Source: Telluria mixta
Lineage (GTDB): Bacteria > Pseudomonadota > Gammaproteobacteria > Burkholderiales > Burkholderiaceae_D
Length of the DNA stretch: 64,000 bases
NCBI RefSeq assembly: GCF_029223865.1
Contig: NZ_CP119520.1
Span: forward strand, 4,030,001 to 4,094,000
Direction: 5' to 3'
Numbering within the stretch: position 1 is the stretch's first letter; each line of letters starts with the position of its first letter. The translations under genes and the position numbers were made by a program. This document shows, one piece after another, positions 8,024 to 17,346 of this stretch. The notes beneath the pieces were generated by a model. The model had not been told where the DNA came from. It saw nothing but the letters and a program-made list of their open reading frames with translations, and did no database searches.

Positions 8024-8514
8024 TGCGACACATCATCTCCGTCCTGCTGGAAAACGAAGCCGGCGCGCTGTCGCGCGTGGTGGGCCTGTTCTCGGCACGC
8101 GGCTACAACATCGAGACGCTGACCGTGGCGCCGACCGAAGACGCTACCCTGTCGCGCATGACCATCGTGACGACGGGTTCGGACGACATCATCGAGCAGA
8201 TCACCAAGCACCTGAACCGCCTGATCGAAGTGGTGAAGGTGGTCGACCTGACCGAAGGCCAGCACATCGAGCGCGAGCTCATGCTGATCAAGGTGAGGGC
8301 AGTCGGCAAGGAGCGCGAAGAAATGAAGCGCACCGCCGACATCTTCCGCGGCCGCATCATCGACGTGACGGAAAAAACGTACACGATCGAGCTGACGGGC
8401 GCGAAGAGCAAGCTGGACGCCTTCATCGACGCCATCGACCGCGCCTCGATCCTCGAAACCGTCCGCACGGGTGGTTCCGGCATCGGCCGCGGCGAGCGCA
8501 TCCTCAAGGTTTGA
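8023..8514 (+). CDS. ilvN: Acetolactate synthase, regulatory small subunit
   Basis: Regulatory subunit of 163 residues, the usual length of the long (IlvH-like) type. It has an N-terminal ACT domain (about 3-75; ISVLLENEAGALSRVVGLF), where valine is expected to bind, and a second C-terminal domain (about 80-160). It stimulates the catalytic subunit and confers feedback inhibition. Coupled to ilvB by a one-base overlap. The ilvN-ilvC gap holds a 7-bp hairpin (8531-8549). The alternative symbol is ilvH. Confidence 0.95.
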   Translation: MRHIISVLLENEAGALSRVVGLFSARGYNIETLTVAPTEDATLSRMTIVTTGSDDIIEQITKHLNRLIEVVKVVDLTEGQHIERELMLIKVRAVGKEREEMKRTADIFRGRIIDVTEKTYTIELTGAKSKLDAFIDAIDRASILETVRTGGSGIGRGERILKV

Positions 8515-8530
8515 CGCTGGCGATTCATTC

Positions 8531-8549
8531 GGCGGGCTCCGTGCCCGCC
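8531..8549 (+). other. Intercistronic hairpin, ilvN-ilvC
   Basis: Perfect stem GGCGGGC (8531-8537) and GCCCGCC (8543-8549) with a five-base loop, in the 74-bp gap. It is followed by an A-rich stretch, not a U-tract, so it is unlikely to terminate. It may stabilise or process the mRNA. Confidence 0.45.
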
Positions 8550-8585
8550 AAACAAAATAACGAAACACGAAAAGCACAGGATTAA

Positions 8586-9605
<1,020 letters not shown>

Positions 9606-9627
9606 TCGGCATCCTCAGCTGAATGAA

Positions 9628-9657
9628 AATCGCCCCGCTCGCGGGGCGATTTTTTTT
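9628..9657 (+). terminator. Rho-independent terminator of ilv operon
   Basis: Stem AATCGCCCCG / CGGGGCGATT with loop CTCG, followed directly by eight T (9650-9657). Confidence 0.93.
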
Positions 9658-9668
9658 GTGTCCTTCGT

Positions 9669-9698
9669 TTGCAATCATTTGCAACTTTCCATTACATA
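9669..9698 (+). promoter_or_regulatory. Candidate promoter for SIMPL gene
   Basis: TTGCAA (9669-9674), 18 bp, TACATA (9693-9698). The sequence TTTGCAA is repeated at 9668-9674 and 9678-9684, exactly 10 bp apart, and could be a regulator site over the -35. Confidence 0.4.
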
Positions 9699-9775
9699 AA
9701 CTCGACTTTTACGTCAAACCGGTTATCGTTCTCCTGCCGCGGCACCAGCCGCGCATGCAATCAAGGAGAACAACA

Positions 9776-10540
9776 ATGTCCATCAAAAAACTCGTCCTGT
9801 TGACCGCGCTGAGTGCCGCGCTGTCCGCACAAGCCCAGAGCGCACCGGCCACGAGCGGCACGCTCGTCATCGTGCCCGCGTTCGGCGAAGTGAAACATGC
9901 CAACGACGAGGCGACCGTGACCTTCGCCGTCGAGGAGCAGGACAAGGACCGCGCGGCCGCCACCGCCCGCGCCAACCAGAAGATGAAGCAGGGTACCGAC
10001 ATCGTGCGCCGCGAGGATCCGCAGGCGGAACTCAAGACCGTCGGCTATTACACCTACCCCGTCTATCCGGAAGTGCCGGACGGCCCGCGTCCGCTGGCGA
10101 ACCAGACTGCGCGCCGCGTCCCGATCGGCTGGCGTGTGGGCCAGTACCTGGAAGTGAAAACGCGCAACCTGCAGGCGCTGCCGAAAACGGCCGCCGCCGC
10201 GCAGAAAGTCGTCAACCTGAACGGCATCGACTACCACCTGAGCCCGGAGCTGTCGAAACGCCTGGACGACGAGCGCATCGCCGCCACATACCGCAACCTG
10301 AACGAGCGCATCGCCTCGATCGCGCGCGCGATGGGCCGCAACGTGAACGATGCCGTCATCGACACGGTCGACTTCGAAGGCAGCGGCAATTACGCCGGCG
10401 GCCAGGCCGAGGCGGCGGCACCGCAGATGATGCGCATGTCGGCCAAGCGCGCGGACATGGCCGAGATGCCGGAGCCGAGCTTCGAGCCGGGCGAGACGAC
10501 CTTGCAGATGCGTTTGGTCGGCAAAGTAAAATTCCGCTGA
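9776..10540 (+). CDS. Exported SIMPL (DUF541) domain protein
   Basis: Periplasmic or surface protein of 254 residues. The signal peptide MSIKKLVLLTALSAALSAQA is followed by a SIMPL/DUF541 domain (about 30-250), with the typical opening pattern VPAFGEVKHANDEATVTFAV and a helical part (about 60-90) rich in charge. The family's molecular function is not settled; some members affect stress tolerance. Start chosen at 9776, where AAGGAGAA stands 7 bp upstream; a longer in-frame extension would run through the ilv terminator. Stands alone. Confidence 0.85.
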   Translation: MSIKKLVLLTALSAALSAQAQSAPATSGTLVIVPAFGEVKHANDEATVTFAVEEQDKDRAAATARANQKMKQGTDIVRREDPQAELKTVGYYTYPVYPEVPDGPRPLANQTARRVPIGWRVGQYLEVKTRNLQALPKTAAAAQKVVNLNGIDYHLSPELSKRLDDERIAATYRNLNERIASIARAMGRNVNDAVIDTVDFEGSGNYAGGQAEAAAPQMMRMSAKRADMAEMPEPSFEPGETTLQMRLVGKVKFR

Positions 10541-10574
10541 CGGTAGCCGTTCGCTAACAGAGGGGTGCGGACAC

Positions 10575-10580
10575 TATAAT
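10575..10580 (+). promoter_or_regulatory. Perfect -10 box before pssA
   Basis: TATAAT at 10575-10580, about 46 bp before the pssA start. No good -35 is seen at 16-18 bp upstream (10551-10558 is CGCTAA-like), so activity would need an activator or is weak. Confidence 0.45.
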
Positions 10581-10626
10581 GGCGGGGTCCGCGCCACCTC
10601 GGTGCATTGTTGAGAAAAAGAAACCT

Positions 10627-11487
10627 ATGCCGACACTACCCCGACGCCGCAAACCCGGCGCCATCAAGGCGCCCCGCTTCGCCCGCTTCAGCCGCGTCCG
10701 CAAGACGGACGCCGCCGCGTCCCGCCCGCGCCGGGGCATCTACCTGCTGCCGAATGCCTTCACGACGGCCGCACTGTTCGGCGGCTTCTACGCGATCGTG
10801 ATGGCGATGAACCAGCGCTTCGACCACGCCTGCTGGGCCGTGTTCATCGCGATGGTGCTGGACAGCCTGGACGGCCGCGTCGCGCGCCTGACGAACACGC
10901 AGTCCGAGTTCGGCGCGCAGTACGACAGCCTGTCCGACATGGTCTCGTTCGGCGCCGCGCCGGCCCTCGTCATCTACGAATGGTCGCTGCGCGGCCTGGG
11001 CAAGCTGGGCTGGATCGCCGCGTTCGTCTACTGCGCCGGCGCCGCGCTGCGCCTGGCCCGCTTCAACACGAACATCGAGGTGGTCGACAAGCGCTTCTTC
11101 CAGGGCTTGCCGAGCCCGGCCGCGGCTGCGTTGGTCGTCGGCTTCGTGATGATGATGACGGACCCGGACATCAACGTCAGCGCGCGCAAGGTCGACTGGA
11201 TCTCGTGGGGTATCGCGCTGTTCGCGGGCCTGACGATGGTGACCAACGTGCCGTTCTACAGCTTCAAGGACGTCAATTTCCGCAAGTCGGTCCCGTTCAT
11301 CGTCGTGTTCCTGATCGCGCTCGCGCTGGCGCTGCTGGCGATCGACCCGCCCAAGGTGCTGTGGCCGCTGTTCGTCGTGTATGGCCTGTCGGGGTATGCC
11401 GTGTACCTGTACCGGCTTGCGAAGGGCAAGCCCGTCAGCATCATCCAGACGGAGGAAGAGACGCTCGATCCGAGCGAGCGCCGCTGA
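10627..11487 (+). CDS. pssA: CDP-diacylglycerol-serine O-phosphatidyltransferase
   Basis: Membrane enzyme of 286 residues that makes phosphatidylserine, the precursor of phosphatidylethanolamine. It carries the CDP-alcohol phosphotransferase signature DG-x2-AR-x8-G-x3-D-x3-D, read here as DGRVARLTNTQSEFG followed by QYDSLSDMVSFG (about residues 80-105). A basic N-terminal tail (about 1-38) precedes about eight membrane segments. The start at 10627 follows GAGAAAAAG; the frame extends upstream to 10579 but that includes the -10 box. In related genomes pssA lies close to ilvC, as here. Confidence 0.92.
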   Translation: MPTLPRRRKPGAIKAPRFARFSRVRKTDAAASRPRRGIYLLPNAFTTAALFGGFYAIVMAMNQRFDHACWAVFIAMVLDSLDGRVARLTNTQSEFGAQYDSLSDMVSFGAAPALVIYEWSLRGLGKLGWIAAFVYCAGAALRLARFNTNIEVVDKRFFQGLPSPAAAALVVGFVMMMTDPDINVSARKVDWISWGIALFAGLTMVTNVPFYSFKDVNFRKSVPFIVVFLIALALALLAIDPPKVLWPLFVVYGLSGYAVYLYRLAKGKPVSIIQTEEETLDPSERR

Positions 11488-11496
11488 CGCGGCGCC

Positions 11497-11520
11497 AAAA
11501 AAAATGCCCCAGGCGGGGCA
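11497..11520 (-). terminator. Terminator of the phasin gene
   Basis: Read on the minus strand: stem TGCCCC / GGGGCA (11505-11520) followed by eight T (11504-11497). A second perfect stem CGGGACCG / CGGTCCCG (11531-11550) lies beside it and may serve either direction, including the end of pssA. Confidence 0.85.
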
Positions 11521-11569
11521 TCGTGTGAAGCGGGACCGTGCGCGGTCCCGTTGTCGTTTCGGGCTCGCG

Positions 11570-12202
11570 TCAGCTTGCCTTGGTCGCAGACTTGCCTTGT
11601 TGCTGGCCCTGCTGGCTGCCCTGGACGTTGCCCTGGACGTTGCCCTGGATCGTCCCGTCACGCGCATCGGCTTCGACACGGACACCGGCCTCCGCACCGT
11701 TGCCGCCGCTTTGCAGGTTGCCGCGGTGGGCACTGCCATTCCCGCCACCCTGCTGGAACGGATCGCGGAAGTTCTTCAGCGTGTCCTGCTGGGTGCGCAG
11801 GCTGTTCTGCGTTTCTTCGGACGCGGCGCGCGCCACCTCGTCGGCCAGGGACTTGGCCGTACGGGACGTCTGGGGAACGTGCTGCTCGGCGACGCGGGCC
11901 AGTTCGACCTGGGAATCGGCCACGACACGCGACAGATGCTGCTGGTAGGCGCGCAGCTTTTCCGCTGCCGGTTGGGCACGCGATGCGGCAGCCGAGATGG
12001 CCTCGGTCGGATGCCTGGTGGTCAACAGTTGTTGACTGGCGATATTCGTTTCTTCGAGCAGCGTCTGGCTCAACTGGATGTTTGCCTCGACGATGTTCTG
12101 GATCGAACGCGACCACGACTTCGACACGTCGTTGAGAAAGGCGACCTGTGCATCCAGGTGCGAACGGACTGCGGGCGTAACGGATTGCGAGAATAGGAAC
12201 AT
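11570..12202 (-). CDS. Phasin family protein
   Basis: Granule-associated protein of 210 residues. Phasins coat polyhydroxyalkanoate granules. The N-terminal 115 residues form the amphipathic helical phasin domain (MFLFSQSVTPAVRSHLDAQV, then FLNDVSKSWSRSIQNI). The C-terminal third is low-complexity, rich in G, N and Q, with QGNVQGNVQGSQQGQQQG. The matching DNA has direct repeats of GGACGTTGCCCT (about 11621-11650), so this tail may vary in length. The start at 12202 has GAGG 6 bp before it; an ATG at 12214 is an alternative. No PHA synthase gene lies in the window. Confidence 0.85.
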   Translation of the reverse strand: MFLFSQSVTPAVRSHLDAQVAFLNDVSKSWSRSIQNIVEANIQLSQTLLEETNIASQQLLTTRHPTEAISAAASRAQPAAEKLRAYQQHLSRVVADSQVELARVAEQHVPQTSRTAKSLADEVARAASEETQNSLRTQQDTLKNFRDPFQQGGGNGSAHRGNLQSGGNGAEAGVRVEADARDGTIQGNVQGNVQGSQQGQQQGKSATKAS

Positions 12203-12524
12203 GGATGACCTCATTAAAGTGTATCCGCTGTGTGGATTGCGATGCGTGGCATAAAGATGCCTTAAATCAATCAATATCGAGATTCCGCATCGCACAATCG
12301 CGCTGCACTGCAAAAGTGCGTTCCAGCGCGAGTTCGTTAGCCTAGACGATTTCTTTGGCTTTTCAATGTCGGATTCAATCGTGCACGCGACGTTTTTGTC
12401 TGCTTTGACCTGTTTCCAGCCCTATCGGCCAAACGATTTTTTCGTCTGTATTTGCTCGGAAACTAATATTGGATTGCTGCGTCGCAGCAGTTCTGTCGGG
12501 GAGTATTGAAAAGGCGCCTTGGCA
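12203..12524. other. Non-coding gap of 322 bp
   Basis: A relatively AT-rich stretch (12230-12480) between the start of the phasin gene and the end of the next minus-strand gene. It should hold the phasin promoter, but I find no convincing -35/-10 pair and no terminator with a U-tract for the upstream gene. No open frame in it looks real. Confidence 0.5.
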
Positions 12525-13259
12525 TCAATCCCGCGCCGTGCGCCATTCCTGCGCGTTGGCCGTGGATTCGTGTTCCGGGCAGCTGGTGATCCTCGTCTTG
12601 CCGTGCTTCTCGATCATGTCGATGCTGGTCGTGGGCGCGCGCTCCGTAACGCAGTACGTGCCGCCGCCCGAGATCACACGGCTGCGGCGGGCGCCGTCGC
12701 CCGTGTTGTTCACGAGTTCCGCCACTTTGGGTGCCTCGTACCACGCGTTGGGTGCCATGTCGGCAGCCGCCTGGATGCCCTTGCGCAGGCGGATCTGCGG
12801 GCTGTCCGGCGGGGCGACGATATACGGATTGTTTTCCTTGCGCAGGGCGCGGTCGATGGCGCCCACGTCGCGGCGTGCGCGTTCGAGCATGGTGGCGCCG
12901 GCGGAAGGCGCTGCCGGGGGCGCGGGCGTGCTCGCGGCGGCGGGCGTGTCGGCCGTCGGCGGCGCCACGGCGGGTGCGGCCGGCACGGTCACGCGGGGCA
13001 GGGTGATCGCGCCGGCGCGCGGCGCCACGTGCGTGCGCTCGGGCTCGCGCTCCTCCGTTTCGCGCCGCGGCTGCGGCACCGCGGGCGCCGGCAACCGTAT
13101 CCACTGGATCGTCGAGCGCGGCGGATCAGGTGTGATAGCGGGCAGCCGGCGCGTCATCTGCCAGCCGAAGATCAGGGCGGCATGCACGACAATGGTGACC
13201 GCGATGCCGACGTGGCGGCGGTCGCGCGGCGGGAGCAGGACAGGGGCGGTGGCGATCAT
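12525..13259 (-). CDS. Membrane-anchored, proline-rich hypothetical protein (TonB-like layout)
   Basis: Protein of 244 residues with one N-terminal transmembrane helix (about 15-33, HVGIAVTIVVHAALIFGW), a long proline/alanine-rich periplasmic stretch (about 40-125) and a small C-terminal domain (about 130-244) with two cysteines (TYCVTE and ITSCPEHE). The layout resembles TonB-type energy transducers, but the C-terminal domain lacks a recognisable TonB fold motif such as YP. I do not assign a function. No neighbouring exbB/exbD genes are present. Confidence 0.65.
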   Translation of the reverse strand: MIATAPVLLPPRDRRHVGIAVTIVVHAALIFGWQMTRRLPAITPDPPRSTIQWIRLPAPAVPQPRRETEEREPERTHVAPRAGAITLPRVTVPAAPAVAPPTADTPAAASTPAPPAAPSAGATMLERARRDVGAIDRALRKENNPYIVAPPDSPQIRLRKGIQAAADMAPNAWYEAPKVAELVNNTGDGARRSRVISGGGTYCVTERAPTTSIDMIEKHGKTRITSCPEHESTANAQEWRTARD

Positions 13260-13324
13260 GTCGGCCCAGTATAGCCAGCGCCGGTCGCCATATCCTCACA
13301 CATTGTTGCGCCCGCCGGCGACGC

Positions 13325-13831
13325 TTACCAACGGCGGAAGCGTTCGTCGTACAGCGGGTCCGGCCCGTTGAGCATCTGGCGCACGACGCCCTGTGCGTCG
13401 AAGTGGACGTTCATCATCGAATTCCACACGCCCGCTTCCTTGTAGCGGTACGACCAGACTTCGTAGTCGTGCGCGTACACGCGCGAGACCTCGGCGGGGC
13501 GGCCGAAGTTGCGCAGGATATCGTCCTTGGTCCACCGGTCGACCTTCACTTTCGCAAAGTTCTCGCTCGTGAGCACCTGGTCGTACGAGACAAGACGGCC
13601 GTCCGGGCCGATGCGCGCCATGTACTGGAACTGGCCCATCGGCTGGCCGCGGTATTCGAGCACCTGGCCGCCGGCGGGGTCCGGATAGACGGCGTTCGGC
13701 TGGCCGAGCTGCGCGGTGACGGCGGTCAGCGGCGCCCCGATGGGCGGCGGCTGGCGCAATATCGTCGTGCAGCCCGCCAGGGTCAGCGCAGCGGCGGCCG
13801 CGCATAGCATCGAATGGAACCGGACATTCAT
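13325..13831 (-). CDS. Outer-membrane lipoprotein, BamE/SmpA-like (copy 2)
   Basis: Lipoprotein of 168 residues. The signal peptide ends in the lipobox LTLAGC, then a compact domain of about 130 residues begins APLTAVTAQLGQPNAVYPDP, reminiscent of the SmpA/OmlA (BamE) fold that starts with a small-residue helix and a GxP turn. It is a paralogue of the gene 14 bp upstream, with about two thirds of residues identical by eye. The start at 13831 is chosen over 13837 because the AGGAG there directly abuts the first ATG and is properly spaced for the second. Confidence 0.78.
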   Translation of the reverse strand: MNVRFHSMLCAAAAALTLAGCTTILRQPPPIGAPLTAVTAQLGQPNAVYPDPAGGQVLEYRGQPMGQFQYMARIGPDGRLVSYDQVLTSENFAKVKVDRWTKDDILRNFGRPAEVSRVYAHDYEVWSYRYKEAGVWNSMMNVHFDAQGVVRQMLNGPDPLYDERFRRW

Positions 13832-13845
13832 CGTCATCTCCTGAA

Positions 13846-14337
13846 TTACAGGCCCTTCGAACGGTCGTCGAGCAGCGGGTCCGGGGTGTTGCCCGTGCGC
13901 CGTACTTCGCCCCGCACGTTGAAATAGATGTTCATGTACGAGTTCCAGACGCCGTCCTGCTTGTAGCGGTACGACCAGACTTCGTCGCCCGTCGCGCGGT
14001 CGCGCGAGACCTCGGCGGGGCGGCCGAAGTTGCGCAGGACGTCGTCCTTCGTCCAGCGCGCCGGCTGCACCTTGGCGAAGTTTTCGCTCGTGAGTGCCTG
14101 CTCGTACGAGACGAGACGGCCGTCGGCGCCGATGCGCGCCATGTGCTGGAACTGGCCCATCGGCTGGCCGCGGTATTCCAGCACCTGGCCGCCGGCGGGG
14201 TCGGGATAGACGGCGTCCGGCTTGCCCAGCTTGGCGGTCACGTCGGCCAGCGGCGTGCCGGCCGGCGGCGTGCGGCTGAAGGTCGAGCAGGCGGACAGGG
14301 ACAGGGCGACGGCGAGGGTGATGAGAGTTGTTTTCAT
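13846..14337 (-). CDS. Outer-membrane lipoprotein, BamE/SmpA-like (copy 1)
   Basis: Lipoprotein of 163 residues with lipobox LSLSAC (cysteine at about 17) and the same domain as its downstream paralogue (TPLADVTAKLGKPDAVYPDP, MGQFQHMARIGADGRL, TKDDVLRNFGRPAEVSR). The DNA is identical over 38 bp at 14002-14039 and 13481-13518, so the duplication is recent or kept alike by gene conversion. Divergent from rpsO. The fold assignment rests on a pattern and is tentative; an outer-membrane location follows from the lipobox without Asp at +2. Confidence 0.78.
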   Translation of the reverse strand: MKTTLITLAVALSLSACSTFSRTPPAGTPLADVTAKLGKPDAVYPDPAGGQVLEYRGQPMGQFQHMARIGADGRLVSYEQALTSENFAKVQPARWTKDDVLRNFGRPAEVSRDRATGDEVWSYRYKQDGVWNSYMNIYFNVRGEVRRTGNTPDPLLDDRSKGL

Positions 14338-14409
14338 GGTTGTACCGTTCAGGGGGATGCCATTGTGGCATCGCCAACCCGGCGATTTTAACGGAAGCGG
14401 CGGAAAAAC

Positions 14410-14438
14410 TGGCTTCGCCTGCGCTTTTCACATATACT
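14410..14438 (+). promoter_or_regulatory. Candidate rpsO promoter
   Basis: TGGCTT (14410-14415), 17 bp, TATACT (14433-14438). The -10 is good and the -35 weak. Transcription would begin at about 14445, immediately at the foot of the terminator-like hairpin. Confidence 0.45.
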
Positions 14439-14445
14439 TCCCGGT

Positions 14446-14471
14446 CTTGGCCTTCGGGCCAGGTTTTTTTT
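14446..14471 (+). terminator. Terminator-like hairpin in rpsO leader
   Basis: Stem CTTGGCC / GGCCAGG around a TTCG tetraloop, then eight T (14464-14471). No plus-strand gene ends nearby; the last one is pssA, 3 kb back with its own hairpins. The hairpin lies between the putative promoter and rpsO, so it may attenuate rpsO rather than end another gene. Confidence 0.75.
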
Positions 14472-14473
14472 AA

Positions 14474-14517
14474 TTCACGGTGCGCTGGGTTCCGACTCTT
14501 GCACCGCATGTGAAAGG
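14474..14517 (+). promoter_or_regulatory. Hairpin covering the rpsO ribosome binding site
   Basis: TTCAC-GGTGC (14474-14483) can pair with GCACC-(gcat bulge)-GTGAA (14501-14514), giving two 5-bp helices around a 17-nt loop. The 3' strand runs into the AAAGG ribosome site (14513-14517) of rpsO. S15 represses its own translation in several bacteria through structured leaders; this could be the local version. Confidence 0.5.
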
Positions 14518-14524
14518 CAACATC

Positions 14525-14794
14525 ATGACCGTAGAAAACATCAACAAGGCCGCGATCATCGCGGACAACGCACGCGGCGACAGAGACACCGGTTCGCCGG
14601 AAGTCCAGGTTGCACTGCTGACCGCCCGCATCAACGAACTGAACGGCCACTTCAAGGAACACCAGAAGGATCACCACTCCCGTCGTGGTCTGATCATGAT
14701 GGTCAACCGTCGTAAGAGCCTGCTGGCTTACCTGAAGGCCAAGGATCTGAACCGTTACCGCGACCTGATCGCCAAGCTCGGCCTGCGTAAGTAA
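14525..14794 (+). CDS. rpsO: 30S ribosomal protein S15
   Basis: Ribosomal protein of 89 residues, the standard length. It binds the three-way junction of the 16S rRNA central domain and bridges to the large subunit. The conserved core is clear ([18 protein letters not shown], then [18 protein letters not shown]). The start at 14525 follows AAAGG; a longer frame from 14480 would cross the leader hairpin. pnp follows after a terminator, the usual partnership in proteobacteria. Confidence 0.97.
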   Translation: MTVENINKAAIIADNARGDRDTGSPEVQVALLTARINELNGHFKEHQKDHHSRRGLIMMVNRRKSLLAYLKAKDLNRYRDLIAKLGLRK

Positions 14795-14835
14795 TCAGCA
14801 GTTCCTGAGCATTGCGCCAGACGGCTCAAGCTTCG

Positions 14836-14874
14836 AAATGCCTGCGTCAGTTTCACTGTCGCGGGCATTTTTCG
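14836..14874 (+). terminator. Terminator between rpsO and pnp
   Basis: Stem AAATGCCTGCG (14836-14846) / CGCGGGCATTT (14860-14870), 11 bp with one G-U pair and a 13-nt loop, followed by TTCGTTTT. Probably partial, as in other rpsO-pnp pairs. Confidence 0.8.
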
Positions 14875-14978
14875 TTTTGGCCGTTGTTGAGTTTTACCCT
14901 GCAGTAAGAATAGTGTTGCCCGTCGTGAGGTGAACGACAGCGCCTGAAAATCTGTCGGCAAATAGAAAGGGATTACCC

Positions 14979-17087
14979 ATGTTTAACAAAGTTACGAAAA
15001 CCTTCCAGTACGGCGACCATACCGTCACCCTCGAGACCGGCGAAATCGCCCGTCAAGCCAGTGGCGCCGTCGTCGTGTCGGTCGAAGACACCGTCGTCCT
15101 CGCGACCGTCGTGGCCAAGAAGGATGCCAAGCCAGGCCAGGACTTCTTCCCGCTGACCGTCGACTACATCGAGAAGAGCTATGCCGCGGGCAAGATCCCG
15201 GGCGGCTTCTTCAAGCGCGAAGGCCGTCCGTCGGAGAAGGAGACGCTGACGTCGCGCCTGATCGACCGTCCGATCCGTCCGCTGTTCCCGGAAGGCTATC
15301 TGAACGAAGTCCAGGTAATCATCCACGTCCTGTCCGTCAATCCGGAAATCGATCCGGACATCCCGTCGATGATCGGCGCCTCGGCTGCCCTGTGCATCGC
15401 CGGCATCCCGTTCAACGGCCCGATCGGCGCGGCCCGCGTCGGCTACGCGAACGGCCAGTACATCCTGAACCCGACCACGACCCAGCTCAAGACCTCGCAG
15501 ATGGACCTGGTCGTCGCCGGTACCGAACACGCCGTGCTGATGGTCGAATCCGAAGCGCAGCAGCTGTCGGAAGAAGTCATGCTGGGCGCGGTCGTCTACG
15601 GCCACGAGCAGATGAAGGCCGTGATCGACGCGATCCACGCGCTGGTCGAAGAAGGCGGCAAGCCGGAAGTCGAATGGGCACCGGCACCGAAGAATGAAGC
15701 ACTGATCGCCCAGGTGGCGCAACTGGCCGACGCGAAGATCCGCGACGCCTACCAGACCCGCGAAAAATCGGCGCGCCAGCAAAAGCTGAAGTCGCTGTCG
15801 ACCGAAGTGCTGGCTGGCCTGGCCGAGCAGGGCGTCGAAGCGGATGCGGCCGAAGTCGGCAACATCCTGTTCGACATGGAAGCCAAGGTCGTGCGTTCGC
15901 AGATCCTGGAAGGCGAGCCGCGCATCGACGGCCGCGACACCCGCACCGTGCGTCCGATCTCGATCCGCACGAGCGTCCTGCCGCGCACTCACGGTTCCGC
16001 GCTGTTCACCCGCGGCGAAACCCAGGCCCTCGTGATCGCCACGCTGGGCACCGGCCGCGACAGCCAGAAGATCGATGCGCTGATGGGCGAGTACACCGAC
16101 GACTTCATGATGCACTACAACATGCCTCCGTTCGCCACCGGTGAAACCGGCCGCGTGGGCACGCCGAAGCGCCGCGAAATCGGTCACGGCCGCCTGGCCA
16201 AGCGCGCGCTGGTCGCCGCACTGCCGTCGCCGGAAGAGTTCAGCTACTCGGTCCGCCTGGTGTCGGAAATCACCGAGTCGAACGGTTCGTCGTCGATGGC
16301 CTCCGTCTGCGGCGGCTGCCTGGCACTGATGGACGCGGGCGTCCCGATGAAGGCCCACGTGGCCGGCATCGCGATGGGCCTGATCAAGGAAGGCGGCAAG
16401 TTCGCCGTCCTGACCGACATCCTGGGCGATGAAGACCACCTGGGCGACATGGACTTCAAGGTGGCCGGTACCACCGCAGGCATCACCGCGCTGCAGATGG
16501 ACATCAAGATCCAGGGCATCACCAAGGAAATCATGCAGGTGGCACTGGCGCAAGCCAAGGAAGCCCGCCAGCACATCCTGGTCGAGATGCAGAAGGCCGT
16601 GCCGTCCGTGAAGACGGAACTGTCGGACTTCGCACCGCGCCTGATCACCATCAAGATCAACCCGGAGAAGATCCGTGACGTGATCGGCAAGGGCGGCGCC
16701 GTCATCCGCGCGCTGACCGAAGAAACCGGCACGCAGATCGACATCACCGACGAAGGCATCGTGACCATCGCGTCGGTCGACGCCGCCGCCGGCCAGGAAG
16801 CCAAGCGCCGCATCGAAGAGCTGACCGCATCGGTCGAAGTGGGCAAGACCTACGACGGCACCGTGCTGAAGCTGCTGGACTTCGGCGCCATCGTCCAGGT
16901 CATGCCGGGCAAGGACGGCCTGCTGCACATCTCGCAGATCGCCAACGAGCGTGTCAACGCCGTCGCCGACTACCTGAAAGAAGGCCAGCAGGTGCGCGTG
17001 AAGGTCCTCGAGACCGACGAGCGCGGCCGCCTGAAGCTGTCGATGAAGGCAGCGGCTGCGGATGACGCGGCGGCAACGGCGCAGTAA
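14979..17087 (+). CDS. pnp: Polynucleotide phosphorylase
   Basis: Phosphorolytic 3'-5' exoribonuclease of 702 residues, a trimeric ring that degrades mRNA and can join the RNase E degradosome. Domain order: first RNase PH domain (about 1-145), helical linker (about 146-235), second RNase PH domain (about 315-545, catalytic), KH domain (about 553-613, with the GKGG loop in [15 protein letters not shown]) and S1 domain (about 620-690, [20 protein letters not shown]). Length and all domains are normal. In many bacteria pnp autoregulates through its leader after RNase III cleavage; no such site can be judged here. Confidence 0.98.
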   Translation: MFNKVTKTFQYGDHTVTLETGEIARQASGAVVVSVEDTVVLATVVAKKDAKPGQDFFPLTVDYIEKSYAAGKIPGGFFKREGRPSEKETLTSRLIDRPIRPLFPEGYLNEVQVIIHVLSVNPEIDPDIPSMIGASAALCIAGIPFNGPIGAARVGYANGQYILNPTTTQLKTSQMDLVVAGTEHAVLMVESEAQQLSEEVMLGAVVYGHEQMKAVIDAIHALVEEGGKPEVEWAPAPKNEALIAQVAQLADAKIRDAYQTREKSARQQKLKSLSTEVLAGLAEQGVEADAAEVGNILFDMEAKVVRSQILEGEPRIDGRDTRTVRPISIRTSVLPRTHGSALFTRGETQALVIATLGTGRDSQKIDALMGEYTDDFMMHYNMPPFATGETGRVGTPKRREIGHGRLAKRALVAALPSPEEFSYSVRLVSEITESNGSSSMASVCGGCLALMDAGVPMKAHVAGIAMGLIKEGGKFAVLTDILGDEDHLGDMDFKVAGTTAGITALQMDIKIQGITKEIMQVALAQAKEARQHILVEMQKAVPSVKTELSDFAPRLITIKINPEKIRDVIGKGGAVIRALTEETGTQIDITDEGIVTIASVDAAAGQEAKRRIEELTASVEVGKTYDGTVLKLLDFGAIVQVMPGKDGLLHISQIANERVNAVADYLKEGQQVRVKVLETDERGRLKLSMKAAAADDAAATAQ

Positions 17088-17113
17088 GCCTCCGCCGGCT
17101 GTTCAGCCGAATG

Positions 17114-17146
17114 AAACCGCCAGCGCGTGAGCCTGGCGGTTTTTTT
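17114..17146 (+). terminator. Terminator of pnp
   Basis: Stem AAACCGCCAG / CTGGCGGTTT with a nine-base loop (CGCGTGAGC) and seven T. A near-identical copy is found 504 bp downstream (17618-17650). Confidence 0.93.
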
Positions 17147-17180
17147 ACGCCCATTCGTGCGAGAAACTGCCATTCCTGCC

Positions 17181-17251
17181 ATCTCATTCATGATCTTGGA
17201 TTATCTCATTCACTGATGTGATATCTCAGCCGTTCATGGTTGCCGAGATAT
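17181..17251. promoter_or_regulatory. Repeat-rich AT region before small secreted protein
   Basis: The direct repeat ATCTCATTCA occurs at 17181-17190 and 17203-17212 (22 bp apart, two helical turns), followed by the inverted pair ATATCTC (17221-17227) / GAGATAT (17245-17251). A regulator-binding region is plausible. Confidence 0.35.
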
Positions 17252-17285
17252 TCTTTGGGGAAATGGCCAGTATTTGAACATGAAA

Positions 17286-17315
17286 TTGGATTTATATCTT
17301 TCCGGTTCGCATAAT
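17286..17315 (+). promoter_or_regulatory. Candidate promoter of small secreted protein
   Basis: TTGGAT (17286-17291), 18 bp, CATAAT (17310-17315). The start codon lies 32 bp after the -10. Confidence 0.4.
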
Positions 17316-17346
17316 GTCCATACACCCAACCAAACGGAGAACAGAA

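Noticed and set aside
11619..11650. Short direct repeats as a possible CRISPR or satellite
   Set aside because: They lie inside the phasin gene and encode the QGNV repeat; only about three units and no spacers.
12525..13259. Assigning tonB to the proline-rich membrane protein
   Set aside because: The topology fits but the C-terminal domain shows no TonB signature and exbB/exbD are absent nearby.
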